NCBI GenBank assembly: GCA_964402975.1
Contig: CAYOEM010000005.1
Location: 1-64,000, forward strand
From: CAMDKS01 sp964402975
GTDB lineage: Bacteria; Bdellovibrionota_B; Oligoflexia; Oligoflexales; RGVZ01
Reading direction: 5' to 3'
Length of the DNA stretch: 64,000 bases
Every line of letters begins with the position of its first letter. Position 1 is the first letter of the stretch. The notes below the pieces were generated by a model, which worked only from the letters and a program-made list of their open reading frames with translations, searched no databases and was not told the DNA's origin. Below are positions 52,079 to 61,665 of the stretch, piece after piece. The translations under genes were made by a program, and so were the position numbers.

Positions 52079-53533
52079 CTAGTCCTTTTTTAAAAACCTA
52101 CGAACAAGATTAGGCATTTGTTTTGCAAGGGCGACGATATCGCTAAAGCTTGGATCTGCCGCCCGGAAAAGGACAGGCCCCGCCACCATAGCAAACGGTA
52201 CGTTAGCGTCAATGCCCCGGGCAAGGCCTTCAATTGTCATTAAACTTTTCGCCATAAGTAAAAGTCCCGCTGGCATGGGTATGCCCAGTCTATCAGCCCC
52301 ATCAAGGGCAGCTTCAACCATTTGATTCAAAGAGGGAGCCTCGCCGTTTGCCGCCTGTGAATCCTCAACAAGCTTTATCATCTTTCTTAATTCAAGGCGG
52401 ATTTTGTCGCGGTCAATACTCTTACCCGTCGACTCCCGACCCATCTCACTTAAAACGTCTATCAACTTTTCAATATCAAGAGCCATGACTGCTTTGAGAA
52501 TACCGGCAATGAATCGTCGATCCGTATCAAGAAGTTCTCCAGCGAGTCCCCAATCATAGAGGCCCACGGTTCCATCTTCCAGCAGCATGAGATTGCCAGC
52601 ATGTGGATCTGCGTGAAATAAGCCCCACTCAAAAATCTGCACAAGAAGCTCGTTCAGAAGCTTTTTGGCAATACTTTTACGCATTCTTGGCTCAAGTTCC
52701 ACTTTGCCTGAAATGATATCGCTCAGTTTAATGCCATTTAATCGCTCCATGACAATGACGGACCTACTGCCTAGCCGAGGATGGAGCTGCGGGACACAAA
52801 GAGATTTCTGCCCTTTGGAAACAATCAATTCCTGCACCCTAGTCATGGTTTCTCGTTCGTGATCAAGATTCATCTCACGTCGCAAGCTCTCGCACAGATC
52901 CTTGACATCTATTAAAAATCTTCTCGACAACCTTGTTACTGCAAACGGTTCGGCAACCAGCACAGCCGACTCGATGGCCGAGACGGACTCGGTTAATCTC
53001 AAAGTCGCTGAAGGCTTCAGAAGTTTTACAACCCAAGAGCGCCCCTCCATATCAACAGCCCCATGCACCTGTGACATGCTAGCAACACCTAAAGGTTTAC
53101 TCTCCATCTTGAGTTCGTCCCGCCAATCGGGGACGTCCCGGTCCAAAATAAGTTGCACGTCGTCCCAAGCCAACGGCGGCCAATCCCCGTAAACCCGGTC
53201 AAGTTTGAGCATGTCAATGACCGGGACAGCTTCTTTTCCCATCCTGGATAGCCAAACCTGCATGGCCTTACCGTACAAAGGCCCCCACGCATCAATGACG
53301 CCAAGCAGAGCATCTCCAACGATGGCAAACACCTTTGCGTCGCTCCATGGAACAAGGGAAGAGTCCTTCACCACGGCCTTAGCAAATTTTATGGGTAGAC
53401 CAATCGCCGCATGAGTCAACCAACCCGAACCAAGTCGCCAAAGCTCCCATGGTATGGCAAACGGCGAAAACTGGGCGCGAGCGCGATCATCGACAGAGGA
53501 TGAACTGGGTTTTTCTTGGTCTGAGTCTGACAT
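52079..53533 (-). CDS. AarF/UbiB (ABC1) family protein kinase-like protein
   Basis: 484 residues of the ABC1 atypical-kinase family, which supports ubiquinone synthesis and lipid homeostasis. The N-terminal family motif KxGQ reads KAMQ here (YGKAMQVWLS). The Ala-rich nucleotide loop reads GVASMSQVH, the catalytic loop is HADPHAGNL, and the metal motif is YDWG. The Gly of KxGQ and part of the Ala-rich loop differ from consensus, so activity may differ. A C-terminal hydrophobic stretch (about 420-460) might touch the membrane. First gene of a pair with the SGNH hydrolase. No ubi genes are adjacent, so UbiB itself is not claimed. Confidence 0.88.
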   Translation of the reverse strand: MSDSDQEKPSSSSVDDRARAQFSPFAIPWELWRLGSGWLTHAAIGLPIKFAKAVVKDSSLVPWSDAKVFAIVGDALLGVIDAWGPLYGKAMQVWLSRMGKEAVPVIDMLKLDRVYGDWPPLAWDDVQLILDRDVPDWRDELKMESKPLGVASMSQVHGAVDMEGRSWVVKLLKPSATLRLTESVSAIESAVLVAEPFAVTRLSRRFLIDVKDLCESLRREMNLDHERETMTRVQELIVSKGQKSLCVPQLHPRLGSRSVIVMERLNGIKLSDIISGKVELEPRMRKSIAKKLLNELLVQIFEWGLFHADPHAGNLMLLEDGTVGLYDWGLAGELLDTDRRFIAGILKAVMALDIEKLIDVLSEMGRESTGKSIDRDKIRLELRKMIKLVEDSQAANGEAPSLNQMVEAALDGADRLGIPMPAGLLLMAKSLMTIEGLARGIDANVPFAMVAGPVLFRAADPSFSDIVALAKQMPNLVRRFLKKD

Positions 53534-53685
53534 TAAAAGTACTTCTTAAGGATTCTGCCAACCCCATGATTGGCACGTGTATTTTCTTTCCCAATCCCTT
53601 ATAATGAATCACAAAATAAATAATTGGTAGTACTTTACCACTATTCCAAGGGCGTTGTTCAACTTTAGAAAAGGTAGCACATTGA

Positions 53686-54459
53686 ATGCAAACCAAAGAG
53701 GAAATCGTCAGAAATTGGCTGCCCCGTTACACAGGCACTCCGATTGACGAGTTTGGTGAATATATACTTCTGACAAATTTTGCAAACTACGTCACCATTT
53801 TCGCCAATAAATTCAAATCCCAGGTCCGAGGCCTCGATAAATCCATGCAGACGTCGACAAATAAAGACGGGCTGACAATCGTTAACTTTGGGATGGGGTC
53901 CGCGAATGCAGCGACAGTTATGGATCTCATGACAGCCATAAAGCCCAAAGGTGTTCTGTTTTTGGGCAAATGTGGGGGCCTGAAACACTCCACCGAAATC
54001 GGGCATTTTATCCTACCCATGGCAGCCATCCGCGGCGAGGGAACAAGCAATGACTACCTTCCCCCCGAAGTGCCTGCCATGCCTTCATTTAAGCTGCACA
54101 AATTCGTCTCAGATAAATTAATGCATAAGGGTTTGGAGTATCGGACTGGCGTCGTTTATACGACCAATCGCAGAGTTTGGGAGCACGATATTGCGTTCAA
54201 AGAACGTTTGCGAAAACTTAAACCCATTGCAATTGATATGGAGACCGCAACCATTTTCTCAGTCGGACTCGCTAACGACATTCCACGAGGAGCTTTACTT
54301 CTAGTGTCCGACGTACCCATGACTCCCGAAGGTGTTAAAACGGAAGAAAGTGACAAAAAAGTAACCAGCGAGTTCGTGGACCTGCACTTGGAAATCGGCA
54401 TCCAAGCGATGACCGAAATCGGCGCAAATGGTGAAAAGATCAAACACTTCAAATTTTGA
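53686..54459 (+). CDS. amn: AMP nucleosidase-type nucleoside phosphorylase-fold protein
   Basis: 257 residues of the nucleoside phosphorylase fold. Conserved pieces: VNFGMGSANAATVMDL (phosphate/ribose loop), GVLFLGKCGGLK, and the purine-site block IAIDMETATIFSVGLAN. This matches AMP nucleosidase, which hydrolyses AMP to adenine and ribose 5-phosphate, in its short form without the regulatory N-terminal domain of the E. coli protein. The ATG at 53686 has AAAGG about 11 bases upstream; TATAAT at 53600-53605 may be the -10 of its promoter. A single gene with no obvious pathway partners. Confidence 0.82.
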   Translation: MQTKEEIVRNWLPRYTGTPIDEFGEYILLTNFANYVTIFANKFKSQVRGLDKSMQTSTNKDGLTIVNFGMGSANAATVMDLMTAIKPKGVLFLGKCGGLKHSTEIGHFILPMAAIRGEGTSNDYLPPEVPAMPSFKLHKFVSDKLMHKGLEYRTGVVYTTNRRVWEHDIAFKERLRKLKPIAIDMETATIFSVGLANDIPRGALLLVSDVPMTPEGVKTEESDKKVTSEFVDLHLEIGIQAMTEIGANGEKIKHFKF

Positions 54460-54505
54460 CGATCGATGCCCAAGACATCCAAACTGCCTTCGAAGCAACA
54501 GCTGA

Positions 54506-55747
54506 ATGATCATGAAAAGCAACAACGCCATACTCCACAGCACAAGCCGATTTGCTCTAATTCTATGCCTTTGCTTTAGACCTCTTATGGCCCAACCGGC
54601 AGATGGGCTTACGAAAACTTATAAATTGGAATCACTGGAAGTCAGCGGATCATCACGATTAAGTCCCGAGCAGATTCGCGAACAGTTACGCATCTCGGAC
54701 ACTACGACACTGTCCGACGAATGGCTCGCCGAGGCCAGAACCAAACTGCTAGGGCTTGCAGTGTACAAATACGTCTTTTTTTCTTTAAAAAAGGGCTCTA
54801 ATCCCGGCTACGCGAAATTAATTATTACGGCCTATGACGATGATGAAGTCCTCTCTGATTGGGCTACCGGTGGAGAATTCGGTCTCTCCTTGGTCAAACC
54901 GGCACCTGATCTTGGAGACGACTCCCCCGTGCGCAGTTACAGATTCGGTCTTGTTGCCCGAAATCTGTTGAGACGATCACATCGAGGCGCGTTAATCACC
55001 GACCTCGACACAAATGGCAACTTAATCTTCGGATCGATGGCTTACGGTTTGCCGCGCTTTGTTTCAGAAGCGATACAATTTGATGCCGCAATTGTTGTAA
55101 CTGACCCGAGTCAAAGATATCTGGAAACAGAGGCCTTTGGTATGAAAGGCCAAACTCTCTGGACGAGGCAAAGGTGGGGCCTAGACGTCACTTACGGCCT
55201 TGCTTGGTACTCTAACCGTCACGAACGCTACCGAGTCGATCACTGGCCCACGTTGGTGTCTGGGCCAAAATTCGGCGTCGTTCGCGAAACACGCCTACTC
55301 AGCTTTCTACCGCAACCTGGCTACAAAGCTGCTATCTCCATCGTGCCATCTCTTGTAAATCGGGAACATGCAACAATAGAAGCCGAGGCGCTTCGAACCG
55401 AGCCGATTAGAGACATGCTGGCACTAACTGCCGCAGGTAAATTGGTACAAGTTGGTCGCGGCGCAACAACTTTACGAGGCGAGGTAAAAATAGAATTACC
55501 TGTCACAACATCGAGTCATGGTTTGCGGTCCATTCTATATTTTTCACGTCGACTCGGCCGAGACCAATTTCAGTCATTCAAACACTCTGGTAGTGAAACC
55601 ATTGCTGGTTACAGGTATCACTCGACTGGATTTATTGGTGACATCAATTTCAAGTTGGCCTCAGAAAATCCGTTTGCAAAACATTGGGAAAAATCACCAG
55701 TATCCGAGTTCGAATCAAGGTCCGCAGAGGTCGGTGACCTCCCATGA
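54506..55747 (+). CDS. POTRA plus outer-membrane beta-barrel (BamA/TamA-like) protein
   Basis: 413-residue exported protein. Signal to about residue 30. The POTRA domain spans about 35-110 (YKLESLEVSGSSRLSPEQIREQLRI, then a LLGLAVYKYVFFSLKKG strand). A barrel of alternating strands with Tyr/Arg-rich turns follows. It is much shorter than BamA (one POTRA, half-size barrel) and has no obvious final Phe signature. It may help insert or assemble a particular outer-membrane protein. It shares an ATGA overlap with the next gene and heads the ntrYX operon. Confidence 0.72.
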   Translation: MIMKSNNAILHSTSRFALILCLCFRPLMAQPADGLTKTYKLESLEVSGSSRLSPEQIREQLRISDTTTLSDEWLAEARTKLLGLAVYKYVFFSLKKGSNPGYAKLIITAYDDDEVLSDWATGGEFGLSLVKPAPDLGDDSPVRSYRFGLVARNLLRRSHRGALITDLDTNGNLIFGSMAYGLPRFVSEAIQFDAAIVVTDPSQRYLETEAFGMKGQTLWTRQRWGLDVTYGLAWYSNRHERYRVDHWPTLVSGPKFGVVRETRLLSFLPQPGYKAAISIVPSLVNREHATIEAEALRTEPIRDMLALTAAGKLVQVGRGATTLRGEVKIELPVTTSSHGLRSILYFSRRLGRDQFQSFKHSGSETIAGYRYHSTGFIGDINFKLASENPFAKHWEKSPVSEFESRSAEVGDLP

Positions 55748-56406
55748 AAACATGGACTTTGGCGGCAATCATCCTCATCTCAATTATCCTGGCGCAGACT
55801 CTTGAGGCCGCCGGTCAAACTCAGATTGTAAACCACACGGCAAGCTGGGATCTCAAAAGCTCCTCAGCGGTTTTGGTTATCGATATCAGTGACCTACTCA
55901 GCAACGAGCAAAAAGACATTGTTAATTCTGGGTTTAGCACATTCACAGTCCTGGGAGTATCCGAGCAGAAACTTAAGCCGGAGGAATCTACACAAAAGCT
56001 GCGTCTAGTGTGCCGTGTCAAATACGACACTTGGGAGGAACGCTACCAGACGACTCGCCTAGAGCCGCTACCCGCACGGACCTTTAATAGCTCCAACATG
56101 CAATCGTGGGGACAGGAGTGCCTGAAATACCGTATCCCAATTTCAGAGCTACCTGTATCGATAAAAAACGGGGGCAAATTGTTTGCCACTTTTCAGGTTC
56201 GGCAATCTTCGCCTGACGAAGCTTTGAAAATAAAAAACTGGTTAGTCAATCAGCAATCCGGATTCATGCAGGGACTATATTCCCACATGTTAGGTGACTT
56301 GCAATTAGGTGGACGCACGGAAATCACCATTGATGTACCAAAGCATCCAACAAGCGCCGGCCCAAAAAAAGACTTAAACCCCAAATCAATTAGACAGGTA
56401 AAATAG
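55744..56406 (+). CDS. Exported DUF4390-like protein
   Basis: 220 residues with a signal peptide (about 1-22, TLEA). The mature domain is beta-rich, with RLVCRVKYDTWEERYQTTRLEP in the middle and QVRQSSPDEALKIKNWLVNQQ near the C-terminus. It lies directly before ntrY, as DUF4390 genes do in other Proteobacteria, and the signature YDTWEERY fits that family. Overlap of 4 bases with the POTRA gene and none to ntrY, whose TTG start comes immediately after its stop, implies tight co-translation. Function unknown. Confidence 0.6.
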   Translation: MKTWTLAAIILISIILAQTLEAAGQTQIVNHTASWDLKSSSAVLVIDISDLLSNEQKDIVNSGFSTFTVLGVSEQKLKPEESTQKLRLVCRVKYDTWEERYQTTRLEPLPARTFNSSNMQSWGQECLKYRIPISELPVSIKNGGKLFATFQVRQSSPDEALKIKNWLVNQQSGFMQGLYSHMLGDLQLGGRTEITIDVPKHPTSAGPKKDLNPKSIRQVK

Positions 56407-57912
56407 TTGTCAAATTCGAGGCTAAGAAAAAAAACATCTGCCGCGTTACACCTTCCGCACGTCTCATGGCATCAGTGGAGTGTGGTAAGGCTGGCAGCCA
56501 TCGCCATGATCACAGTTATCGCTGGATATCTTACTGCGGCCATTCTTGCCGTCAAAAGCATTGACCAACTCATTCATATTGCACATGACCCAGCCGTTGA
56601 GGCGACAATTACGCGGGGTCTTGAAAGCCAGAAAGAGGCCTACAAAACAAAACAGGATTTACTAGCGAACAAGCTGCAACAAGTTATAAAAAACCCTTCC
56701 AGTATATCAGCAAAAAATCTCGAGGACGCCCTCCAAAAAGTCGGTACGGCTGATATTTTCACCCAAGAACCTTGGGTTATTGAGCCAACAGGGCGGATAC
56801 GTAACGCTGCCATTCAATGGAAAACTCGTTCCGACCTGATTGTTGGCCCCTACTTAGTTCGCTTTCAACAGACCAAAGGCGAAGAGTCCTACCGTCTTAG
56901 CGAGGAAGTCCTCCAAAGATACAAAATTATCGGATTTGAATTACGCGATAGGATTCGCCCAGCTCTCATCATAGCTTTGTCACTGACACTAGCCGTGATG
57001 TGCCTGCTACTGATGGCTGCATTTATATATATGACGCTACGAAGCAAGACCAGAATACAAAAACTCGTCCAGGGATTTATAACTTACGCCAAAGGTGATG
57101 ACGAATTTCGTTTCCAAGCCCACGGTCACAACGAGCTCGGCCTGCTAAGTAGACAGTTCAACCGCATGGCTGACGACCTCCAGGAGAATCAAGCACGAAC
57201 GGTCGGACTTGAGAAACTTGCCTCATGGCAAACCATCGCTCGGAAAATGGCGCACGAGATAAAAAACCCACTAACACCCATTCAAATTATGATCGGCCAG
57301 CTACATCGAAACTATGACGGTCAAAGTACGGATTACCAAAAACTTCTAGACAAGGCCCACCACGTCATCCTCGAGGAGGTTTCCGGACTAAGAAGAATGG
57401 TGGACGACTTCTCACAATTCGCCCAGCTTCCATCGCCACGATTGGCCACAAGTAGCGCCACAAAGTGCGCAAAACAAGCGGTACAACTAGCCGAGCACAC
57501 CTACCAACCACACCAAATCATCTACGAAGGACCATCTGAAGACGTTATGGCCGAATTTGATGATCAGCTGCTAAAACAAGCGCTGCATAATCTCATTAAA
57601 AATGCAGCGGAAGCGGATACGCAGGGAACCTCTCCCATCACGGTTCGTCTGCAGCACACGCGAGTCAGCGTCATTTTCGAAGTAGAAGATCTCGGCCCCG
57701 GAATCCCCGCTGAGATTAAGGACAGCATCTTTGAGGCCTACGTCACAACCAAACACACAGGACCGACGCCCGGCATGGGCCTTGGTCTGGCCATTTGCCA
57801 AAAAATTGTGCTAGAACATGGTGGTAAGCTTGCCCTCACCAGCACCCCAGGTAAAACCACGTTCCGAATCACGCTACCGCGGATTCATAAAGGGTTTACA
57901 GTTGAAGACTAA
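56407..57912 (+). CDS. ntrY: NtrY-like sensor histidine kinase
   Basis: 501 residues. Two membrane helices (about 29-51 and 183-207) flank a short periplasmic domain, then HAMP, then the kinase core. The H-box is KMAHEIKNPLTPIQIMIGQL. The HATPase boxes are N (HNLIKNAAEA), G1 (DLGPGIP) and G2 (GMGLGLAI), all intact. The TTG start at 56407 touches the preceding stop; AGG lies about 9 bases upstream. Its partner is the NtrX-like regulator, overlapping by 11 bases. Family members respond to nitrogen, redox or envelope state. Here, with POTRA and exported-protein genes in the same operon, envelope sensing is likely (inference). Confidence 0.9.
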   Translation: MSNSRLRKKTSAALHLPHVSWHQWSVVRLAAIAMITVIAGYLTAAILAVKSIDQLIHIAHDPAVEATITRGLESQKEAYKTKQDLLANKLQQVIKNPSSISAKNLEDALQKVGTADIFTQEPWVIEPTGRIRNAAIQWKTRSDLIVGPYLVRFQQTKGEESYRLSEEVLQRYKIIGFELRDRIRPALIIALSLTLAVMCLLLMAAFIYMTLRSKTRIQKLVQGFITYAKGDDEFRFQAHGHNELGLLSRQFNRMADDLQENQARTVGLEKLASWQTIARKMAHEIKNPLTPIQIMIGQLHRNYDGQSTDYQKLLDKAHHVILEEVSGLRRMVDDFSQFAQLPSPRLATSSATKCAKQAVQLAEHTYQPHQIIYEGPSEDVMAEFDDQLLKQALHNLIKNAAEADTQGTSPITVRLQHTRVSVIFEVEDLGPGIPAEIKDSIFEAYVTTKHTGPTPGMGLGLAICQKIVLEHGGKLALTSTPGKTTFRITLPRIHKGFTVED

Positions 57913-59329
57913 AAATAGCCAAATCTCAGGTGCGCAGGTCCTTATAGTCGACGACCATAGAAACATTCGCATCAGTCTACGCATGACCCTGGAACAAGAG
58001 GGTGCGCAGGTCACCGAGGCATCAAACTTGGTCGAAGCACGTCAAAAACTGAACGCCGAGCAACAATTCCAAAGTCATAAGTTCGACCTGATTTTGCTGG
58101 ATATCAGACTACCTGATGGAAGCGGTTTGATGCTGCTTGAAGATCTAGGAAAAAACTCTCAGGCTAGTCGTGTGGTTGTCATAAGTGGCGACGGCACGGC
58201 TTCAGATGCATATAGGGCTACCCAGATTGGCGCATTCGACTTCATTGAAAAACCATTCACACCAGAACGCGTCCTGGTTAGCGCCTCTCGGTGTCTCGAG
58301 TTTAACAAAATTGAAGAAACGAATGCCAAGCTAGCTAAGGGTCATAGTGACAATGAAATCATAGGTAGCCATCCAAAGATTAAAGAGATTCTCTCTATTA
58401 TCGCAAAAACCGCTCCAACGTCAGGCCGCGTATTAATCACAGGCGAAAGTGGAACAGGGAAAGAGCTTATTGCGCGGGAAATCCACAGAATGTCACAGCG
58501 AGCCAAAAAAACAATGCTGAAGGTGAACTGTGCCGCGATACCAAAAAACTTGATGGAGAGCGAGCTTTTTGGGCACGAGAAAGGTGCGTTTACGGGAGCC
58601 ACAAAAACACGATTGGGTGTCTTCGAACGTGCAGACGGTGGGACATTGTTTTTAGATGAAATCGGCGAGTTGGACTTAGACGTACAAGCCAAGCTGTTGC
58701 GTGTTTTACAAAATGGCGAATTTTCTCGGGTAGGAGGCGACAAATCCTTAACCAGCGATGTTAGGGTTATATGCGCAACAAATCGCGACCTAAAACAAAT
58801 GTGCCATTCTGGCAACTTCCGGGAGGACTTGTTTTACAGGCTTAACGTCATCACGATCCAAAGCCCCTCCCTGCGGGACCGAGCAAGTGACATACCAGAA
58901 TTGAGCAAACGATTTTTACAAGAGTTCTGCGAAGAACACTCGCTGGGCCAAAAAGAATTTTCACCTCAGGCGCTGAAACAATTATCTGAATATTCATGGC
59001 CCGGAAATGTCCGAGAACTGCGAAACACCATCGAGAGATCTGCCATATTTTCAGCCGACACAGTGATTGACCATATCGACGACTTGATCGCTGATCCTAA
59101 AATAATTCCAGACTCTACGTCCAACACCACCCTTCATGACCACTCCGAAATGCTGGCGTTGCATCTTCCCCCGTCAAGTTGGGAACGCTTCCAGGTTGAA
59201 TCTGGAAGGCAATTTCTTGAGTACATCCTTAGAAAAACGAACGGAAATGTCAGCGAAGCCGCAAGGGTTCTGGATGTTGAAAGAGCATATCTACATCGCT
59301 TAATGAAAAAACTCGGAATTCACCGCTAA
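57902..59329 (+). CDS. ntrX: NtrX-like sigma-54-dependent response regulator
   Basis: 475 residues: receiver (VLIVDDHRN, LILLDIRLPDGSG with the phospho-Asp, VVISGDGT, FIEKPF), AAA+ domain (GESGTGKELIAREIH, GAFTGA in HEKGAFTGATK, LFLDEIGELD) and a Fis-type DNA-binding helix pair NVSEAARVLDVERAYLHRLMKKL. Every motif is canonical, unlike the activator at 16956. I start at the TTG at 57902, preceded by AGGG about 7 bases upstream and overlapping ntrY by 11 bases; an upstream in-frame start (57818) lies deep in ntrY. It probably drives its own sigma-54 regulon under NtrY control. Confidence 0.92.
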   Translation: MKTKNSQISGAQVLIVDDHRNIRISLRMTLEQEGAQVTEASNLVEARQKLNAEQQFQSHKFDLILLDIRLPDGSGLMLLEDLGKNSQASRVVVISGDGTASDAYRATQIGAFDFIEKPFTPERVLVSASRCLEFNKIEETNAKLAKGHSDNEIIGSHPKIKEILSIIAKTAPTSGRVLITGESGTGKELIAREIHRMSQRAKKTMLKVNCAAIPKNLMESELFGHEKGAFTGATKTRLGVFERADGGTLFLDEIGELDLDVQAKLLRVLQNGEFSRVGGDKSLTSDVRVICATNRDLKQMCHSGNFREDLFYRLNVITIQSPSLRDRASDIPELSKRFLQEFCEEHSLGQKEFSPQALKQLSEYSWPGNVRELRNTIERSAIFSADTVIDHIDDLIADPKIIPDSTSNTTLHDHSEMLALHLPPSSWERFQVESGRQFLEYILRKTNGNVSEAARVLDVERAYLHRLMKKLGIHR

Positions 59330-59353
59330 TTGATTACGAATTGAAAACCAATC

Positions 59354-60736
59354 TTATTTTTTACTGCCATTTTCGAGAAGTACGACATACTCATCATCAC
59401 GCAGAACTTTGACACCCGGGCGACTTCGCCACTCGTCTTCAATGAGCTTCATTTCACCGGAACTTATAGGCCACGTGTTGCGATACTCGCCCTTCTCAAC
59501 AACGAAAAATCGAAAATCATAGGCCTTCGTCGCACCGATTTGAGCTATACCAGGTAAATCCACTAAATGAGGGACAATGTTACCGCCCGCAAGAACGCCC
59601 GTTGCACCAACGCCGGAGAGGTAACTCACGACATCATTTAAGGCCGCAATACGCCCCTGAGAAGCCGGACAATGCCTTTTAAATGGCTTATCCCTGAACA
59701 CCCTACTGCCAAGCTCAAAAAACGGTGCGGATGTACCAATCAGGAATGCACAAAATAAAATGACTCGAAGTCGACGCGATGTAAAAACGTAATCATCAAC
59801 ACCAAGCAGCATGAACGCCGCCAACACCGCAAGCGGCGCAGCCCTGTGGTTACCCCAATAACCGCCAATAACTCGTATCGCAATGAGCAATAAAGCGACG
59901 CCCAAGCAAATCACCAGCCAGGAGTCACTTTTAATGGATTTAAATCCAACCCTCTTACTGGCGCGCAACAACAATGTCGGCATGAAAACCCAAAATAATA
60001 ATTCAGCCATCGAAAATAGCCATGTACTGGCACCAATCACATTTACACCATTTGCCGCCATCATAGCCGACGTGTAGTAATCCGATTTTCCTAACAAAAT
60101 TGGCCGCAAAAAAAACACCGAGCAAAACCACGCACCACTAATCACCAAAATACTGAAACCAATTCGTTTGCGATTTTGAATGATCAAAGCCGCCCCCAAA
60201 AACATGCCAACAACCGGGAACTCCTCCTTGCACGCCAGAAGGAGCAGTAGCATGACGAACGCTAAACGATCTCTTCCCGCGTATAGAAACGCCAGCGTCC
60301 ACGCCAGCGGCGCTAACGCCCAAGTCCCGGGATGGGACGGGTAAAATGCGGCCATCAATGTCATTGGACTAAAAAGAATTACAAAAAAAACTACTGACAT
60401 CTGGAACTTTGAAATAAGGCGATTCAACCAGAGCCAAATTGGCGCACAGGATGCTAGGACAATCGAAGCCATTTCAATTCTGATGGCAAGCAAACTTGGC
60501 TCAACGAATGTCGTGAAGGGGGAAAATAAAAAAAGGATAGGATCAAAGTGATCGTTAAAAATCCTGATATCTCTGGTGGAAAGAAACGGATTTAGATTTC
60601 CAGCAGAAACCAGCGTTAGCGCCTGGCCGTAGATACCTAGATCATAATTGTTGAAACAAAACGCGGCGTGAGCATATTCCACGGGAATCCAGATCAACAA
60701 CACGAAAACTGTCCAGCCGGCGATGATGTATGCCAT
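59354..60736 (-). CDS. DUF2079 family integral membrane protein
   Basis: 460 residues with about ten hydrophobic segments. DUF2079 signature near the N-terminus: FCFNNYDLGIYGQALTLVSAGN, with the downstream NDHFDPILFLFSPF. This family belongs to the GT-C-like membrane proteins and could be a glycosyltransferase, but no substrate is known. The C-terminal 100 residues are soluble. I use the ATG at 60736, which is 5 bases after the rarD stop; the longer in-frame reading overlaps rarD. Operon with rarD. Confidence 0.85.
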   Translation of the reverse strand: MAYIIAGWTVFVLLIWIPVEYAHAAFCFNNYDLGIYGQALTLVSAGNLNPFLSTRDIRIFNDHFDPILFLFSPFTTFVEPSLLAIRIEMASIVLASCAPIWLWLNRLISKFQMSVVFFVILFSPMTLMAAFYPSHPGTWALAPLAWTLAFLYAGRDRLAFVMLLLLLACKEEFPVVGMFLGAALIIQNRKRIGFSILVISGAWFCSVFFLRPILLGKSDYYTSAMMAANGVNVIGASTWLFSMAELLFWVFMPTLLLRASKRVGFKSIKSDSWLVICLGVALLLIAIRVIGGYWGNHRAAPLAVLAAFMLLGVDDYVFTSRRLRVILFCAFLIGTSAPFFELGSRVFRDKPFKRHCPASQGRIAALNDVVSYLSGVGATGVLAGGNIVPHLVDLPGIAQIGATKAYDFRFFVVEKGEYRNTWPISSGEMKLIEDEWRSRPGVKVLRDDEYVVLLENGSKK

Positions 60737-60741
60737 GGACT

Positions 60742-61632
60742 TCACTCTGGCTGAAGCGGCAGTCGACTGCGTCGATACGTGTTGATGAGGTATAAAATGA
60801 TACCTATCCAAAGAACCACAAAAGCCCAAATTTGCTGATCCGTTACGATCTCTTTAAAGACGAGTACGGCAATAATCAATTTACCAGTTGGCGAAATATA
60901 ATTAATCATTCCCAGTGAGGTTAAAGTCAGCCCGCGCACGCCGTGCGCAAACCACAACAGGGGTAAAGCCGTTAATCCGCCACCGACAACCAGCAGCCAG
61001 CCATGTCTTTGCCAAGCTTCTGACAGCGCCGGATCGTGGGTTGATGTGAGAAGATAAAGTACGGCGGCGCCGAATAAAAACCCAGCTTCTGTAGTCAACG
61101 CACTCATCGGCGGTGCTTTAACCACTTTTCGCACCAAACTATATCCACTAAATGTTACGGCCAGTCCAATCGCTAAAATGGGCACTTTACCCACCGTAAC
61201 ACCATACATGACAGATCCGATGACCACGGTGAGCACCCCGAGCCATTGACCGATAGTCAGTTTCTCTCTTAGGAAAATCACGCCCATAGCAGCACTGATG
61301 AGTGGCGCCATGAAATAACCGACACTCATTTCCACGACCTGGTGCCGCTCGACCCCAAGGATATACAACCACCAGTTTGAGCCGATCAAAAACGCAGACA
61401 CCATCAACCAGGGCCATCTCCCGCGGTCAAAGGCGACTATACTGGCGGATTGCCTCTGGGGAACTAATGAAAGAATCACCAGAAACGGTAGACTCCATAA
61501 ACATCGATGAAGGAACACTATGAATGCAGGTGTGCCTTCAAAAAGCCGCCAAAAGAGCGGCATCATACCCCAGGCCACATAGGCCGCTACCGCAGCCGTC
61601 CACGCTGACGCTTTATATCGTTCATGAGTCAC
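60742..61632 (-). CDS. rarD: RarD-type EamA transporter
   Basis: 296 residues with ten hydrophobic helices in two five-helix halves (EamA fold). RarD features: YVAWGMMPLFWRLFEGTPAFIVFLHRCLWS at the start, IGSNWWLYILGVERHQVVEMSVGYFMAPL and LTALPLLWFAHGVRGLTLTSLGMINYISPT. EamA proteins export or import small metabolites; RarD was named for chloramphenicol sensitivity, and its natural substrate is not known. GTG start at 61632. First gene of an operon with the DUF2079 gene. Confidence 0.9.
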   Translation of the reverse strand: MTHERYKASAWTAAVAAYVAWGMMPLFWRLFEGTPAFIVFLHRCLWSLPFLVILSLVPQRQSASIVAFDRGRWPWLMVSAFLIGSNWWLYILGVERHQVVEMSVGYFMAPLISAAMGVIFLREKLTIGQWLGVLTVVIGSVMYGVTVGKVPILAIGLAVTFSGYSLVRKVVKAPPMSALTTEAGFLFGAAVLYLLTSTHDPALSEAWQRHGWLLVVGGGLTALPLLWFAHGVRGLTLTSLGMINYISPTGKLIIAVLVFKEIVTDQQIWAFVVLWIGIILYLINTYRRSRLPLQPE

Positions 61633-61665
61633 TCAGAAAAACCCCTGTCGTACCGCTGCGTGGCA

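Noticed and set aside
53571..53586. Second sigma-54 promoter (TGGCAC upstream of amn)
   Set aside because: The -24 half is good, but TT stands where the -12 GC should be, so the essential second element is missing.
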